DNA of 64,000 bases from Streptomyces sp. 11x1 (GCF_032598905.1 NZ_CP122458.1:7837001-7901000); one strand, 5' to 3'; shown: positions 42,184-51,771, counted from the stretch's first letter. Notes: generated by a model not told the origin, from the letters alone. Program-made: numbers and translations.

Positions 42184-43050
42184 CTACGCCTTGACCGGTT
42201 CCAGTTCCGGTTCCCGGATGCCCCCCGTCACCTGGCGCGGCAGCGCGTACGGCAGGGTGCCGTACCAGGCGCGGGCCACGCCGTAGCCGAAGGCCAGGCA
42301 GAGCATGCCGCCGACCGCGTCCAGCCAGAAGTGGTTGGCGGTGGCGACGATGACGACGAGTGTCAGCGTGGGGTAGAGCAGGCCCAGTACCCGCACCCAC
42401 GGCACCGACGCCAGCGCGAAGATCGTCAGCCCGCACCACAGCGACCAGCCGATGTGCATGGACGGCATCGCCGCGTACTGGTTGGACATGTTCTTCAGGT
42501 CGCCCGAGGCCATGGAGCCCCAGGTCTGGTGGACGACGACCGTGTCGATGAAGTGCTCGTTGGTCATCAGCCTGGGCGGGGCCAGCGGGTAGAGGTAGTA
42601 GCCCACCAGGGCCACCGCGGTGGTCGCGAAGAGGACCAGACGTGTCGCCGCGTAACGGCCCGGATGACTACGGTAGATCCACACGAGGACACCGAGCGTG
42701 ACGATGAAGTGCAGGGTCGCGTAGTAGTAGTTCATGCCGACGATCAGCCATGTCACCGAGTTCACGGAGTGGTTGATCGTCTCCTCGACCGCGATCCCGA
42801 GGTGGTGCTCCACCTTCCAGATCCAGTCGGCGTTCTTCAGCGCCTGCGTCTTCTGCTCCGGGACCGCGTTGCGGATCAGGGAGTACGTCCAGTAACTCAC
42901 CGCGATCAGCAGGATCTCGAACCACAGACGCGGCCTGCGCGGGACCCGCAGCCGGTGCAGGAACCTCTGCTGCTCCGGCGCGCCCGTGACGGACCGCGGA
43001 GCGGCCTGCTCCCGGCCTTCCTCGAGTGTCGTCACGGTCGTTTCACCCAT
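42184..43050 (-). CDS. PAP2/inositolphosphotransferase-like membrane protein
   Basis: A 288-residue protein with about six hydrophobic helices. The phosphatase signature is YAAMPSMHIGWSLWCG (PSxH) and TANHFWLDAVGGM (Hx3D), the second and third PAP2 motifs. The sequence before them (YYLYPLAPPRL) matches the Aur1/Ipt1-like branch common in actinobacteria. The catalytic site would face outside, with lipid phosphates as likely substrate. ATG 43050 (MGETTVTT) is preferred to the GTG two codons upstream. It is monocistronic. Confidence 0.88.
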   Translation of the reverse strand: MGETTVTTLEEGREQAAPRSVTGAPEQQRFLHRLRVPRRPRLWFEILLIAVSYWTYSLIRNAVPEQKTQALKNADWIWKVEHHLGIAVEETINHSVNSVTWLIVGMNYYYATLHFIVTLGVLVWIYRSHPGRYAATRLVLFATTAVALVGYYLYPLAPPRLMTNEHFIDTVVVHQTWGSMASGDLKNMSNQYAAMPSMHIGWSLWCGLTIFALASVPWVRVLGLLYPTLTLVVIVATANHFWLDAVGGMLCLAFGYGVARAWYGTLPYALPRQVTGGIREPELEPVKA

Positions 43051-43182
43051 GGGCACAGAGTCTGCCAGAAATCCGGTACCCCACCGATCATCCTCTGGTC
43101 GGGTTCGTCACGCACGTTCGTCGGGGTAGCGCCGAGGGCCTTGTCCTCCGTACGTACCGCATCGTTCCCCCATATCTCCGCC

Positions 43183-44217
43183 TCAGGTACGAGAGCGGTC
43201 CCCAGGCGCCGAGGCGGTCGACCCCCGCACCACCAGTTCCGGCATGAACACGAATTCGCTGTGCGGCGCCGGAGTCCCCCCGATCTCCTCCAGCAACGTT
43301 CGCACCGCCGCCTGTCCCATCGCCGGCACCGGCTTGCGGACGGTCGTCAGCGGTGGGTCGGTGAAGGCGATCAGGGGGGAGTCGTCGAAGCCGACGACCG
43401 AGATGTCGTCCGGGACCTCCAGCCCCCGCTGCCGGGCCGCCCGGATCGCGCCGAGCGCCATCATGTCGCTCGCGCACACCACCGCCGTGCAGTCGCGGTC
43501 GATGAGCGCCATGGCCGCGGCCTGGCCGCCCTCCAGCGTGTAGAGGGAGTGCTGGACGAGTTCGGACTCGACGGTTGCCGCCTGGAGCCCCAGCTGGTCC
43601 TGCATCGTGCGGACGAAACCCTCGATCTTGCGCTGCACCGGCACGAACCGCTTCGGACCCAGCGCCAGACCTATCCGGGTGTGACCGAGCGAGACCAGGT
43701 GCGTCACCGCGAGGGACATCGCCGCCCGGTCGTCCGGCGAGATGAAGGGGGCCTGCACCTTCGGTGAGAAACCGTCGACGAGGACGAACGGCACGCCCTG
43801 GGCGCGCAGCTGCTCGTAACGCTGCATGTCGGCGGAGGTGTCGGCGTGCAGACCGGAGACGAAGATGATGCCGGCGACCCCCCGGTCGACCAGCATCTCC
43901 GTCAGCTCGTCCTCCGTCGATCCGCCGGGGGTCTGGGTGGCGAGCACCGGGGTGTACCCCTGCCGGGTCAGCGCCTGGCCGATGACCTGCGCCAGGGCCG
44001 GGAATATGGGGTTCTCCAGCTCCGGGGTTATGAGGCCCACCAGGCCCGCGCTGCGCTGCCGGAGCCGGACCGGCCGCTCGTAGCCCAGCACGTCGAGGGC
44101 GGCCAGAACGGACTGGCGAGTGGTCGCGGCGACGCCCGGCTTCCCGTTCAGGACGCGGCTGACAGTCGCCTCGCTGACCCCCGCCTGGGCTGCGATATCG
44201 GCAAGCCGTGTGGTCAC
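43183..44217 (-). CDS. malR: LacI-family maltose regulon repressor
   Basis: A 344-residue repressor beginning MTTRLADIAAQAGVSEATVSRVLNGKPGV, a classic LacI helix-turn-helix plus hinge (RLRQRSAGLVGLITP) and periplasmic-binding-like ligand domain. GTG 44217 gives the length I recall for S. coelicolor MalR (Reg1) and has TACAGT 8 nt upstream, compatible with a leaderless message. An ATG at 44310 with GAGG would give 375 residues with a low-complexity N terminus. Divergent from malEFG. It should bind CTTGC/GCAAG sites in the intergenic region and at aml. Confidence 0.92.
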   Translation of the reverse strand: MTTRLADIAAQAGVSEATVSRVLNGKPGVAATTRQSVLAALDVLGYERPVRLRQRSAGLVGLITPELENPIFPALAQVIGQALTRQGYTPVLATQTPGGSTEDELTEMLVDRGVAGIIFVSGLHADTSADMQRYEQLRAQGVPFVLVDGFSPKVQAPFISPDDRAAMSLAVTHLVSLGHTRIGLALGPKRFVPVQRKIEGFVRTMQDQLGLQAATVESELVQHSLYTLEGGQAAAMALIDRDCTAVVCASDMMALGAIRAARQRGLEVPDDISVVGFDDSPLIAFTDPPLTTVRKPVPAMGQAAVRTLLEEIGGTPAPHSEFVFMPELVVRGSTASAPGDRSRT

Positions 44218-44425
44218 AGCACTGGACTGTACCGGCCGGACCTGCGCTTGCCCACCGGCCCGGCGTCGGGGGCGGGCGGGGATGCGGCCCGGCGCGGGCT
44301 GCTGCGTCATCGCGGTCCCTCGTGATTCTGGTCGGTGTCCGTGGGGGCGCCCGTGTGCGGAAGGGGTGGACTTCGCAAGGCGCTGACAGGGTGATGATGG
44401 CCGCCCTGGCCAGTGGTGGCAAGAG

Positions 44426-44548
44426 CTTGCAGAGTCTTGCACAGCTCCTTGAACCCCCGCTGAGCGGCTCTGATGGCAGGTTTCGGCCAAGTCGAGTGCA
44501 GGTTACGGGCCGATAACCATCCCCCGTGGTTGCAATTTTTTGCAGCAA
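44426..44548. promoter_or_regulatory. MalR operator-like sites between malR and malE
   Basis: CTTGCAG (44426-44432) and CTTGCAC (44436-44442) are direct heptamers 10 bp apart, with GCAAG just before the first. TTGCAGCAA (44540-44548) is a second palindromic site with the same core, next to TTGCAATTT. CTTGCAG-type heptamers are reported MalR targets in S. coelicolor. The 465-bp region (44218-44682) holds no other feature. Confidence 0.65.
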
Positions 44549-44682
44549 GGTCTTTCGTCGCGCTTACAACGCTGTTACGTTCGGCCTCGCCCGGCGGCGG
44601 CGACGGCGCGGCCGGAACCCGGCAGGAGCGGCAGACGGGGCCCTCTGCCCGGTACACGGGCTTTCACCCTCAAGGAGATCTC

Positions 44683-45954
44683 ATGCGGCGTGGCATAGCG
44701 GCCACCGCGCTGGTGGCGTCGATCGCCCTCACGGCGACGGCCTGCGGCGGAAGCGACAGCGGCGAATCGGCCGACGGTCCGGTCACCATCACCTGGTGGG
44801 ACACCTCCAACGCCACCAATGAGGCGCCGACGTACAAGGCCTTGGTCAAGGAGTTCGAGGCCGCCAACAAGAACATCAAGGTCAAGTACGTCAACGTGCC
44901 CTTCGATCAGGCGCAGAACAAGTTCGACACCGCCGCCGGCGCCACGGGCGCGCCGGACATCCTGCGCTCCGAGGTCGGCTGGACGCCCGCCTTCGCCAAG
45001 AAGGGCTTCTTCCTGCCGCTGGACGGCACCGAGGCCCTCAAGGACCAGGACAAGTTCCAGCCCAGCCTGATCAAGCAGGCCCAGTACGACGGCAAGACCT
45101 ACGGCGTCCCGTTCGTCACCGACACCCTGGCGCTGGTCTACAACAAGGAGCTCTTCGAGAAGGCCGGCATCACCGAGGCCCCGAAGAGCTGGGACGACCT
45201 GAAGAAGGCCGCCGCCACCGTCAAGGACAAGACCGGCGTCGACGGCTACTGGGGCTCCACCCAGGCCTACTACGCCCAGTCCTTCCTCTACGGCGAGGGC
45301 ACCGACACCGTCGACGTCGCGCAGAAGAAGATCACCGTGAACTCCGCCGAGGCCAAGAAGGCGTACGGCACCTGGCTGGACCTCTTCGACGGCAAGGGCC
45401 TGCACAAGGCGGACACCACCGCCGACGCCTACGCCCACATCCAGGACGCCTTCGTCAACGGCAAGGTCGCCTCGATCATCCAGGGCCCGTGGGAGATCAC
45501 GAACTTCTACAAGGGCTCGGCCTTCAAGGACAAGGCCAACCTGGGCATCGCCACCGTCCCGGCCGGCTCCACCGGCAAGGCGGGCGCCCCGACCGGCGGC
45601 CACAACCTCTCGGTCTACGCCGGCTCGGACAAGGCGCACCAGGAGGCGTCGCTGAAGTTCGTCAACTTCATGACCTCGGCGAAGTCCCAGGAGACCATCG
45701 CCCTGAAGAACTCCACGCTGCCCACGCGCGACGACGCCTACACCGCCGAGGTGAAGGGTGACCCGGGCATCGCCGGCTACCAGACCGTGCTCGCCGCCGC
45801 CCAGCCGCGCCCCGAGCTGCCCGAGTACAGCTCCCTGTGGGGTCCGCTGGAGACCGAGCTGCTCGCGATCGCCGGCGGCAAGGAGTCCCTGGACAAGGGC
45901 CTGGGCAACGCGGAGACCGCGATCGCCAAGCTGGTCCCGGACTACAGCAAGTGA
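44683..45954 (+). CDS. malE: Maltose/maltodextrin-binding lipoprotein
   Basis: A 423-residue extracytoplasmic solute-binding protein with a lipoprotein signal: basic MRRG, hydrophobic core (IAATALVASIALTATA) and lipobox cysteine at about residue 21 followed by GGSDSGES. The mature fold shows VTITWWDTS, PDILRSEVGWTPAFAKKG, YGVPFVTDTLALVYNKELF and the aromatic-rich GYWGSTQAYYAQSFLYG, all typical of family 1 sugar-binding proteins. AAGGAG lies 5 nt before the ATG. First gene of malEFG-aglA; MalR-type sites lie upstream. Confidence 0.94.
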   Translation: MRRGIAATALVASIALTATACGGSDSGESADGPVTITWWDTSNATNEAPTYKALVKEFEAANKNIKVKYVNVPFDQAQNKFDTAAGATGAPDILRSEVGWTPAFAKKGFFLPLDGTEALKDQDKFQPSLIKQAQYDGKTYGVPFVTDTLALVYNKELFEKAGITEAPKSWDDLKKAAATVKDKTGVDGYWGSTQAYYAQSFLYGEGTDTVDVAQKKITVNSAEAKKAYGTWLDLFDGKGLHKADTTADAYAHIQDAFVNGKVASIIQGPWEITNFYKGSAFKDKANLGIATVPAGSTGKAGAPTGGHNLSVYAGSDKAHQEASLKFVNFMTSAKSQETIALKNSTLPTRDDAYTAEVKGDPGIAGYQTVLAAAQPRPELPEYSSLWGPLETELLAIAGGKESLDKGLGNAETAIAKLVPDYSK

Positions 45955-46079
45955 TCCCGGGTGGCCGCCGTGTCCCACCCTCCCGGCCGCGGCCGGGAGA
46001 CGGAGGCGGCGGCCACCGGCCCGGTCCCCGGGCAGCCCGGCCCCCGATCTTCCAGTGATCTTCCAGAAGGTGTCGAACG

Positions 46080-47084
46080 ATGACAGTCGCCATCGACCGA
46101 GCGACCGGCCAACGCCGAGGTGAACCGGGCGGGCGCCCGGGCCCGCTGTCGCGCCTGAAGCAGTCGTACCAGCGGTACTGGTACGCGTACGCGATGATCG
46201 CCCCCGTGGTCGTCGTGCTCGGCGTCCTGGTGCTGTATCCGCTGGCGCGCGGGCTCTACCTCACCCTCACCAACGCCAACAGCCTCAACTCGGCGCGCAC
46301 GATCGGCGCCAACCACATCGAGGCCACCTACGAGTTCATCGGCTTCGACAACTACGCCGACATCCTCTGGGGCCCGACGTCGTACGACCGCTTCTGGTCG
46401 CACTTCATCTGGACGATCGTCTGGACGGCGCTCTGCGTCGCCCTGCACTACTTCATCGGCCTCGGCCTCGCGCTGTTGCTCAACCAGAAGCTGCGCGGCC
46501 GCACCTTCTACCGGCTGATCCTGGTCCTGCCATGGGCCGTGCCGACCTTCGTCACCGTCTTCGGCTGGCGGTTCATGCTCGCCGACGGCGGTGTGATCAA
46601 CGCCGGCCTCGAAGCACTGCACCTGCCGGCACCGCTGTGGCTGGAGGACACCTTCTGGCAGCGGTTCGCCGCGATCATGGTCAACACCTGGTGCGGTGTG
46701 CCGTTCATGATGGTCTCGCTGCTCGGCGGCCTGCAGTCCATCGACTCCTCGCTGTACGAGGCGGCGGAGATGGACGGCGCGAGCGCCTGGCAGCGCTTCC
46801 GCTACGTCACCCTGCCGGGCCTGCGCTCGGTCAGCTCCACCGTCGTACTCCTCGGCGTCATCTGGACGTTCAACCAGTTCGCCGTCATCTTCCTGCTGTT
46901 CGGCGACACCGCGCCCGAGGCGCAGATCCTCGTGACCTGGGCCTACTACCTCGGCTTCGGGCAGCAACCGCGTGACTTCGCGCAGTCGGCGGCCTACGGC
47001 ATCCTGCTGCTGGCCATCCTGATCGTCTTCACCTCCGTCTACCGCCGCTGGCTGAACCGCGATGAGCAGCAGCTCGCGATCTGA
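46080..47084 (+). CDS. malF: Maltodextrin ABC transporter permease MalF
   Basis: A 334-residue permease with six hydrophobic helices; TM1 is YAMIAPVVVVLGVLVLYPLARGLYLTLTN. The EAA loop that contacts the ATPase is YEAAEMDGASAWQRFRYVTLPGL. AGAAGG is 9 nt upstream of the ATG, 125 bp after malE. No ATP-binding subunit gene is present; in Streptomyces the shared ATPase MsiK, encoded elsewhere, normally serves this transporter. Confidence 0.94.
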   Translation: MTVAIDRATGQRRGEPGGRPGPLSRLKQSYQRYWYAYAMIAPVVVVLGVLVLYPLARGLYLTLTNANSLNSARTIGANHIEATYEFIGFDNYADILWGPTSYDRFWSHFIWTIVWTALCVALHYFIGLGLALLLNQKLRGRTFYRLILVLPWAVPTFVTVFGWRFMLADGGVINAGLEALHLPAPLWLEDTFWQRFAAIMVNTWCGVPFMMVSLLGGLQSIDSSLYEAAEMDGASAWQRFRYVTLPGLRSVSSTVVLLGVIWTFNQFAVIFLLFGDTAPEAQILVTWAYYLGFGQQPRDFAQSAAYGILLLAILIVFTSVYRRWLNRDEQQLAI

Positions 47085-47097
47085 GGCAGGAGCCCCC

Positions 47098-48021
47098 ATG
47101 AGCACCACGACGCCCACGACGACCGGCACGGCCACGGCCGCCGCGGACCGGCCGACCGCGCCGGCCCCCTCGGCGCCCCGGAGCCGCCGACGCGGCGAGA
47201 ACAGCCGCGCCGGCTCCCTCGCCTCCCACGCGATCCTCATCGTCGCGAGCCTGGCCGCACTCTTCCCGATCGCCTGGCTGGTCTTCCTGTCCCTCGGACC
47301 GGACAAGGACGATTACCTGCATCCCGGGCGCATCTTCGGCAAAATGACCTTTGCCAACTACTCGCACGTGCTTCAGGAGACACCGTTCTTCGACTGGCTG
47401 ATCAGCACCCTCGTCGTCTCGCTCGGCACCACCGTCCTCGGGGTGCTGATCGCGGCGACCACCGGTTACGCCGTCTCCCGCATGCGCTTCCCGGGCTACC
47501 GGAAGTTCATGTGGGTGCTCCTGGTCACGCAGATGTTCCCGGTGGCCGTCCTGATGGTGCCGATGTACGAGATCCTCTCGGAACTGCGGCTCGTCGACAG
47601 CTACCTCGGCCTCGTCCTCGTCTACTGCTCGACGGCCGTGCCCTACTGCGCCTGGCTGCTCAAGGGCTACTTCGACACGATACCCTTCGAGATCGACGAG
47701 GCGGGACGCGTCGACGGGCTCACCCCCTTCGGCACCTTCGCACGGCTGATCCTGCCGCTCGCCAAGCCGGGCCTCGCGGTCGCCGCGTTCTACAGCTTCA
47801 TCACCGCGTTCGGGGAGGTCGCCTTCGCCTCGACGTTCATGCTGTCCGACACGAAGTACACCTTCGCCGTCGGTCTGCAGAGCTTCGTCAGCGAACACGA
47901 CGCCCAGCGCAACCTGATGGCGGCCACCGCCGTGCTGGTCGCGATCCCCGTCTCCGCGTTCTTCTACCTCGTGCAGAAGAACCTGGTGACGGGACTGACC
48001 GCGGGCGGCACCAAGGGCTGA
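47098..48021 (+). CDS. malG: Maltodextrin ABC transporter permease MalG
   Basis: A 307-residue permease starting at ATG 47098 (AGGAG 5 nt upstream), 13 bp after the malF stop. A Thr/Ala/Pro-rich cytoplasmic N terminus precedes six helices. The EAA loop is EIDEAGRVDGLTPFGTFARLILPLAKPG. It forms the channel with MalF. The sequence is typical of the MalG/LacG family. Confidence 0.94.
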   Translation: MSTTTPTTTGTATAAADRPTAPAPSAPRSRRRGENSRAGSLASHAILIVASLAALFPIAWLVFLSLGPDKDDYLHPGRIFGKMTFANYSHVLQETPFFDWLISTLVVSLGTTVLGVLIAATTGYAVSRMRFPGYRKFMWVLLVTQMFPVAVLMVPMYEILSELRLVDSYLGLVLVYCSTAVPYCAWLLKGYFDTIPFEIDEAGRVDGLTPFGTFARLILPLAKPGLAVAAFYSFITAFGEVAFASTFMLSDTKYTFAVGLQSFVSEHDAQRNLMAATAVLVAIPVSAFFYLVQKNLVTGLTAGGTKG

Positions 48022-48071
48022 CCGCCCGGCCTCGCCGCGAGGGGCCGTCGTTCCTCTGCGGCTCTCGTCGT

Positions 48072-48110
48072 GGCTGGTCGCGCAGTTCCCCGCGCCCCTT
48101 CGGGGCGCGG
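48072..48110. repeat. Dispersed repeat, half copy 3, with hairpin
   Basis: The 20-mer GCGCAGTTCCCCGCGCCCCT recurs at 48080-48099. Instead of a distant second arm it folds at once: CCGCGCCCC TTC GGGGCGCGG (48090-48110). It lies between malG and aglA and could attenuate transcription into aglA. Confidence 0.75.
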
Positions 48111-48225
48111 GTGGCGGCCACGGTGTCCATCCGACCCCGCCGGCATCGTGGCCGCCTCTGTCCCCCGCCCCCACAGCTGCTTCTGATCTTCCGAACCGAT
48201 GAACCCGTTACGTAGCAAGGACGCC

Positions 48226-49908
48226 ATGAGCCAGCAGCACTCCGCCGCCGACCCGGCCCCGACCTCCGACGTCGCCACCGCCCCGCGCAGGGACTGGTGG
48301 CGCGACGCGGTGATCTACCAGGTCTATCCGCGCAGCTTCGCCGACAGCAACGGCGACGGCATGGGCGACCTGGAGGGCGTACGTTCCCGACTCCCGTACC
48401 TGCGCGACCTCGGCATCGACGCCGTGTGGCTCAGCCCGTTCTACGCCTCCCCGCAGGCCGACGCCGGCTACGACGTCGCCGACTACCGTGCGGTGGACCC
48501 GATGTTCGGATCGCTGCTCGACGCGGACGCCCTGATCCGCGACGCCCACGGGCTCGGCCTGCGCATCATCGTCGACCTGGTCCCGAACCACTCCTCCGAC
48601 CAGCACGAGTGGTTCAAGCGGGCGGTGGCGGAGGGTCCCGGTTCGCCGCTGCGCGACCGCTACCACTTCCGCCCCGGCAAGGGCGCGGACGGTGAATTCC
48701 CGCCCAACGACTGGGAGTCCATCTTCGGCGGCCCGGCGTGGACGCGGGTGACGGAACCGGACGGCACCCCCGGCGAGTGGTACCTGCACCTCTTCGCCCC
48801 GGAGCAGCCCGACTTCAACTGGGACCACCCGGCGGTCGGCGACGAGTTCCGCTCCATCCTCCGCTTCTGGCTGGACATGGGCGTCGACGGCTTCCGTATC
48901 GACGTCGCCCACGGCCTGGTCAAGGCGGACGGCCTCCCGGACCTCGGCGCCCACGACCAGCTGAAGCTGCTGGGCAACGATGTCATGCCCTTCTTCGACC
49001 AGGACGGCGTCCACGCGATCTACCGCGAATGGCGCCTGGTGCTGGACGAGTACGCGGGGGACCGCATCTTCGTCGCGGAGGCCTGGACCCCGACCGTCGA
49101 ACGCACCGCCAACTACGTCCGGCCGGACGAGCTCCACCAGGCCTTCAACTTCCAGTACCTGGGCACCGACTGGGACGCGGCCGAGCTGAAGGTCGTCATC
49201 GACCGCACGCTGGACGCGATGCGTCCGGTGAACGCCCCCGCGACGTGGGTGCTGTCGAACCACGACGTGACCCGCCACGCCACCCGCTTCGCCAACGAAC
49301 CGGGCCTCGGCACGCAGATCCGCCTCGCGGGCGACCGAGCGCTGGGCCTGCGCCGCGCCCGCGCCGCCTCGCTCCTGATGCTGGCCCTGCCCGGCTCGGC
49401 CTACGTCTACCAGGGCGAGGAACTCGGCCTCCCCGACGTCGTCGACCTGCCGGACGAGGTCCGCCAGGACCCCGCGTACTTCCGGGGCGCCGGCCAGGAC
49501 GGCTTCCGCGACGGCTGCCGGGTGCCGATCCCGTGGACCCGCGCCGGCTCCTCGTACGGCTTCGGCACCGGCGGCTCCTGGCTGCCGCAGCCCGCCGTAT
49601 GGGCCGACCTGAGCGTCGAGGCGCAGACGGGCGTCGCGGAGTCGACCCTGGAGCTGTACCGCACGGCCCTGTCCGTCCGCCGTGAACAGCCCGGCCTCGG
49701 CGCGGGCGACTCGGTGGAGTGGCTGAAGGCCCCCGGCGGCGTCCTGGCCTTCCGCCGGGGCGACTTCGTGTGCGTCGCCAACACCACGGGCGAGGCGGTC
49801 CGCATCCCCGCGTACGGCCGGGTCCTGGTCGCGAGCGGCGAGGTGACGGTGGCCGACGACGAGGCGAAGCTGCCGGGCGACACGACGGTGTGGTGGACGA
49901 CCGGCTGA
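48226..49908 (+). CDS. aglA: Alpha-glucosidase, GH13 family
   Basis: A 560-residue intracellular (no signal peptide) glycoside hydrolase. Catalytic residues are in GFRIDVAHG (nucleophile Asp), FVAEAW (acid/base Glu) and LSNHDVTRH (third Asp). Conserved region I is DLVPNHSSDQH, as in oligo-1,6-/alpha-glucosidases. It would split imported maltodextrins to glucose. ATG 48226 has AAGGA 4 nt upstream; an ATG at 48199 is also in frame. It follows malG by 204 bp in the order found in other Streptomyces. Confidence 0.93.
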   Translation: MSQQHSAADPAPTSDVATAPRRDWWRDAVIYQVYPRSFADSNGDGMGDLEGVRSRLPYLRDLGIDAVWLSPFYASPQADAGYDVADYRAVDPMFGSLLDADALIRDAHGLGLRIIVDLVPNHSSDQHEWFKRAVAEGPGSPLRDRYHFRPGKGADGEFPPNDWESIFGGPAWTRVTEPDGTPGEWYLHLFAPEQPDFNWDHPAVGDEFRSILRFWLDMGVDGFRIDVAHGLVKADGLPDLGAHDQLKLLGNDVMPFFDQDGVHAIYREWRLVLDEYAGDRIFVAEAWTPTVERTANYVRPDELHQAFNFQYLGTDWDAAELKVVIDRTLDAMRPVNAPATWVLSNHDVTRHATRFANEPGLGTQIRLAGDRALGLRRARAASLLMLALPGSAYVYQGEELGLPDVVDLPDEVRQDPAYFRGAGQDGFRDGCRVPIPWTRAGSSYGFGTGGSWLPQPAVWADLSVEAQTGVAESTLELYRTALSVRREQPGLGAGDSVEWLKAPGGVLAFRRGDFVCVANTTGEAVRIPAYGRVLVASGEVTVADDEAKLPGDTTVWWTTG

Positions 49909-50062
49909 CGGACCGTTCGAGGAGACGCGGTCCCGTCCGACGGGACTTGAGCTCGCCACCCCCTGTCGGCCGGGTGGCGAGCCTTCCGACTACGCCCGAC
50001 AACGCGACTCCACCGAATCCGTCATGACGGGCGATCCCCTCGGCCATGCCGCCGCGCGCGAT

Positions 50063-50345
50063 CAGTCGAAGAGCAACTGGTCCAGGGACCGTCCAAGCGG
50101 CGCCAGGGCGCGGTCCGTGCAGCATGCGTGGGGGTCCCAGTCCCACACCTGTCCGTCGGCCGTCCCGAAGTCGACCAGCGTCCATATACCTCCGCCATGT
50201 GGCACGGTCGCTGAACCAGGAGCGGGTGCAGGTCAGGGACACCACCTCCCACGGCCCGAAGCCGTCGTCACGCACGAACAGATCTTCGGCTGGCCGTGAC
50301 CACCTGTAGAGCTGTCGGGGCAAGTTCTTGTGCGGATGCTCGGCG
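50063..50345 (-). pseudogene. Frameshifted remnant of a conserved hypothetical gene
   Basis: Reading the minus strand, one frame gives RQLYRWSRPAEDLFVRDD and then PWEVVSLTCTRSWFSDRATW. A different frame continues with GGIWTLVDFGTADGQVWDWD and ends RSLDQLLFD at a TGA (50063-50065). Both halves look like genuine, aromatic-rich protein and join near 50185 with a frameshift. No start codon or ribosome binding site is obvious. It lies after aglA, partly under the upstream region of the next gene. Function is unknown. Confidence 0.5.
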
Positions 50346-50413
50346 GACGGGCCTTGACCGGCTTCCGACCCCGTACGTTCTCGCTCACGGATCGACTCGA
50401 CGCAGGGGGCGGG

Positions 50414-50839
50414 ATGTCTGGATACGGTCGCGCGGACAGTGAATGGGCGGAGCTGGCAGACGTCGGGCACGATTTTCTCGTCGAACGGGCGAAGCTGGGA
50501 AGGCTGACCTCGTACACCGAGCTGAACGTGACCCTCGCCAGGCGGACAGGCTGTCGTCCTTTCGACTTCGACCGTGCCGACGAGCGGGCCGCGATGGGGC
50601 ATCTGCTCGGATTGATCGTGGAGCGAGACCAGGAGATCGCCCCTTCGGACCCACCACTCATGCTCTCGGCCCTGGTCAACTACCTGGGCGCCAACAACGC
50701 GGGCTCCGGGTTCTATCAATTGGCCAAGGAACTGCGACTACTCCCCATGAGCGCGTCGGCCGACGAGAAGTTCATGTTCTGGGCCAGGCAGGTGAAGCGA
50801 ATCCACGAACGCCACGGTGACGGGCCGACGGTGGCCTGA
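50414..50839 (+). CDS. Conserved hypothetical protein
   Basis: A 141-residue soluble protein starting MSGYGRADSEWAELADVG, with AGGGGGC just upstream. Mostly helical, with LGLIVERDQEIAPSDPPLMLSALVNYLGANNAGSGFYQLAKELRLLP as its best-conserved-looking part. No enzymatic motif or membrane segment is seen. It is next to small regulator-like genes. I do not recognise the family. Confidence 0.7.
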   Translation: MSGYGRADSEWAELADVGHDFLVERAKLGRLTSYTELNVTLARRTGCRPFDFDRADERAAMGHLLGLIVERDQEIAPSDPPLMLSALVNYLGANNAGSGFYQLAKELRLLPMSASADEKFMFWARQVKRIHERHGDGPTVA

Positions 50840-50962
50840 GCCCGCCGAACGATGCAGCTCCGGCGCCAACAGAACCGTCGACGGGCAGGAACGCCCCGTC
50901 TCGGCACACGCCGGAGTCCTGTGCCGTGTCGCGTCACCGGACGCACTCCGTGCCCCGGGCGC

Positions 50963-51403
50963 CTACGGCTCTCGTCGCTTGACCGTCCTCCACAGGGCGC
51001 GGGCCTCGGGGCACACTCCCTCCGCGCACTCCGGACACGACTGTCCGTGCTCCAGCAGCCGCTGATACGCCGCCATGTCGTACGCCGCCTCGTCGATCCG
51101 GAGCAACCTCGCATCCTTCGTGACGGCTCGGAGGAGCCTTGTGCTCCCGGAAGCGTCCTCCTGCTGGCCGTCCACCGCGCTCACGGCGACCTTGCCTCGG
51201 CTCTGGGCGTTGGCCAGTGCCACGCCCGCCGACAACTTCTCCGCCGCCGTGGCTGGCCGGAGGGTGGCCCGTGCGTCCCATTCCCGCCCGCCACCGACAG
51301 GCCGCAGCTGCCAGTACGGCCCCGTCTGTCCCATCACCTCGCCAATCCGATGCGATACCTCGTCGTAGACCAGATCGCCGATCCCCGGGGTGTAGCCGTT
51401 CAT
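50963..51403 (-). CDS. Hypothetical protein of the DUF6879/XRE regulator neighbourhood
   Basis: A 146-residue protein starting MNGYTPGIGDLVYDEVSHRIGEVMGQTGPYWQLRPVGGG. An SH3-like beta start is followed by a helical part and a C-terminal CPECAEGVCPEARALW with three cysteines. Its ATG overlaps the stop of the 66-residue gene (ATGA). Proteins of this look accompany XRE-DUF5753 regulators in many Streptomyces clusters. Function is unknown. Confidence 0.65.
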   Translation of the reverse strand: MNGYTPGIGDLVYDEVSHRIGEVMGQTGPYWQLRPVGGGREWDARATLRPATAAEKLSAGVALANAQSRGKVAVSAVDGQQEDASGSTRLLRAVTKDARLLRIDEAAYDMAAYQRLLEHGQSCPECAEGVCPEARALWRTVKRREP

Positions 51404-51600
51404 GAGCGTCCCCACCGGATGGCATCGGCCAGCCGCAGCGCGACGCCTGCGCGGACGCGACCGAGGGTGATCAGGTTCAGTCCGGGCGACGCCAGGTCCG
51501 CCCCCGGGGACGGCAGAACGATGCCTGCCGCCGTCAGTGCTTCACGTAGCACCTCGACCGCTTCAGCGGCGGTGGTGCCCGGCTCCTGTGCTGTGACCAT
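51400..51600 (-). CDS. Small hypothetical protein
   Basis: A 66-residue protein (MVTAQEPGTTAAEAVEVLREALTAAGIVLPS) with a helical N-terminal half and LNLITLGRVRAGVALRLADAI at the C terminus. It is coupled by 4-bp overlap to the 146-residue gene. No motif is known. Such pairs are a common accompaniment of XRE-DUF5753/DUF6879 loci. Confidence 0.6.
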   Translation of the reverse strand: MVTAQEPGTTAAEAVEVLREALTAAGIVLPSPGADLASPGLNLITLGRVRAGVALRLADAIRWGRS

Positions 51601-51771
51601 GAAATGAGCCTTGCGGAGGGGCCGATGAGCCGATGGCAGATATTCACCGATATTCGTGGGTAGTTACGACATATAAGCAATGATTCCCGTGAGGTGCCCG
51701 GCGGTCCATAGCCGGAGCTGACACACGGCGGCAAGATCAGTGCACCGAGCAGGACCGGATGAGGGAGGCGC

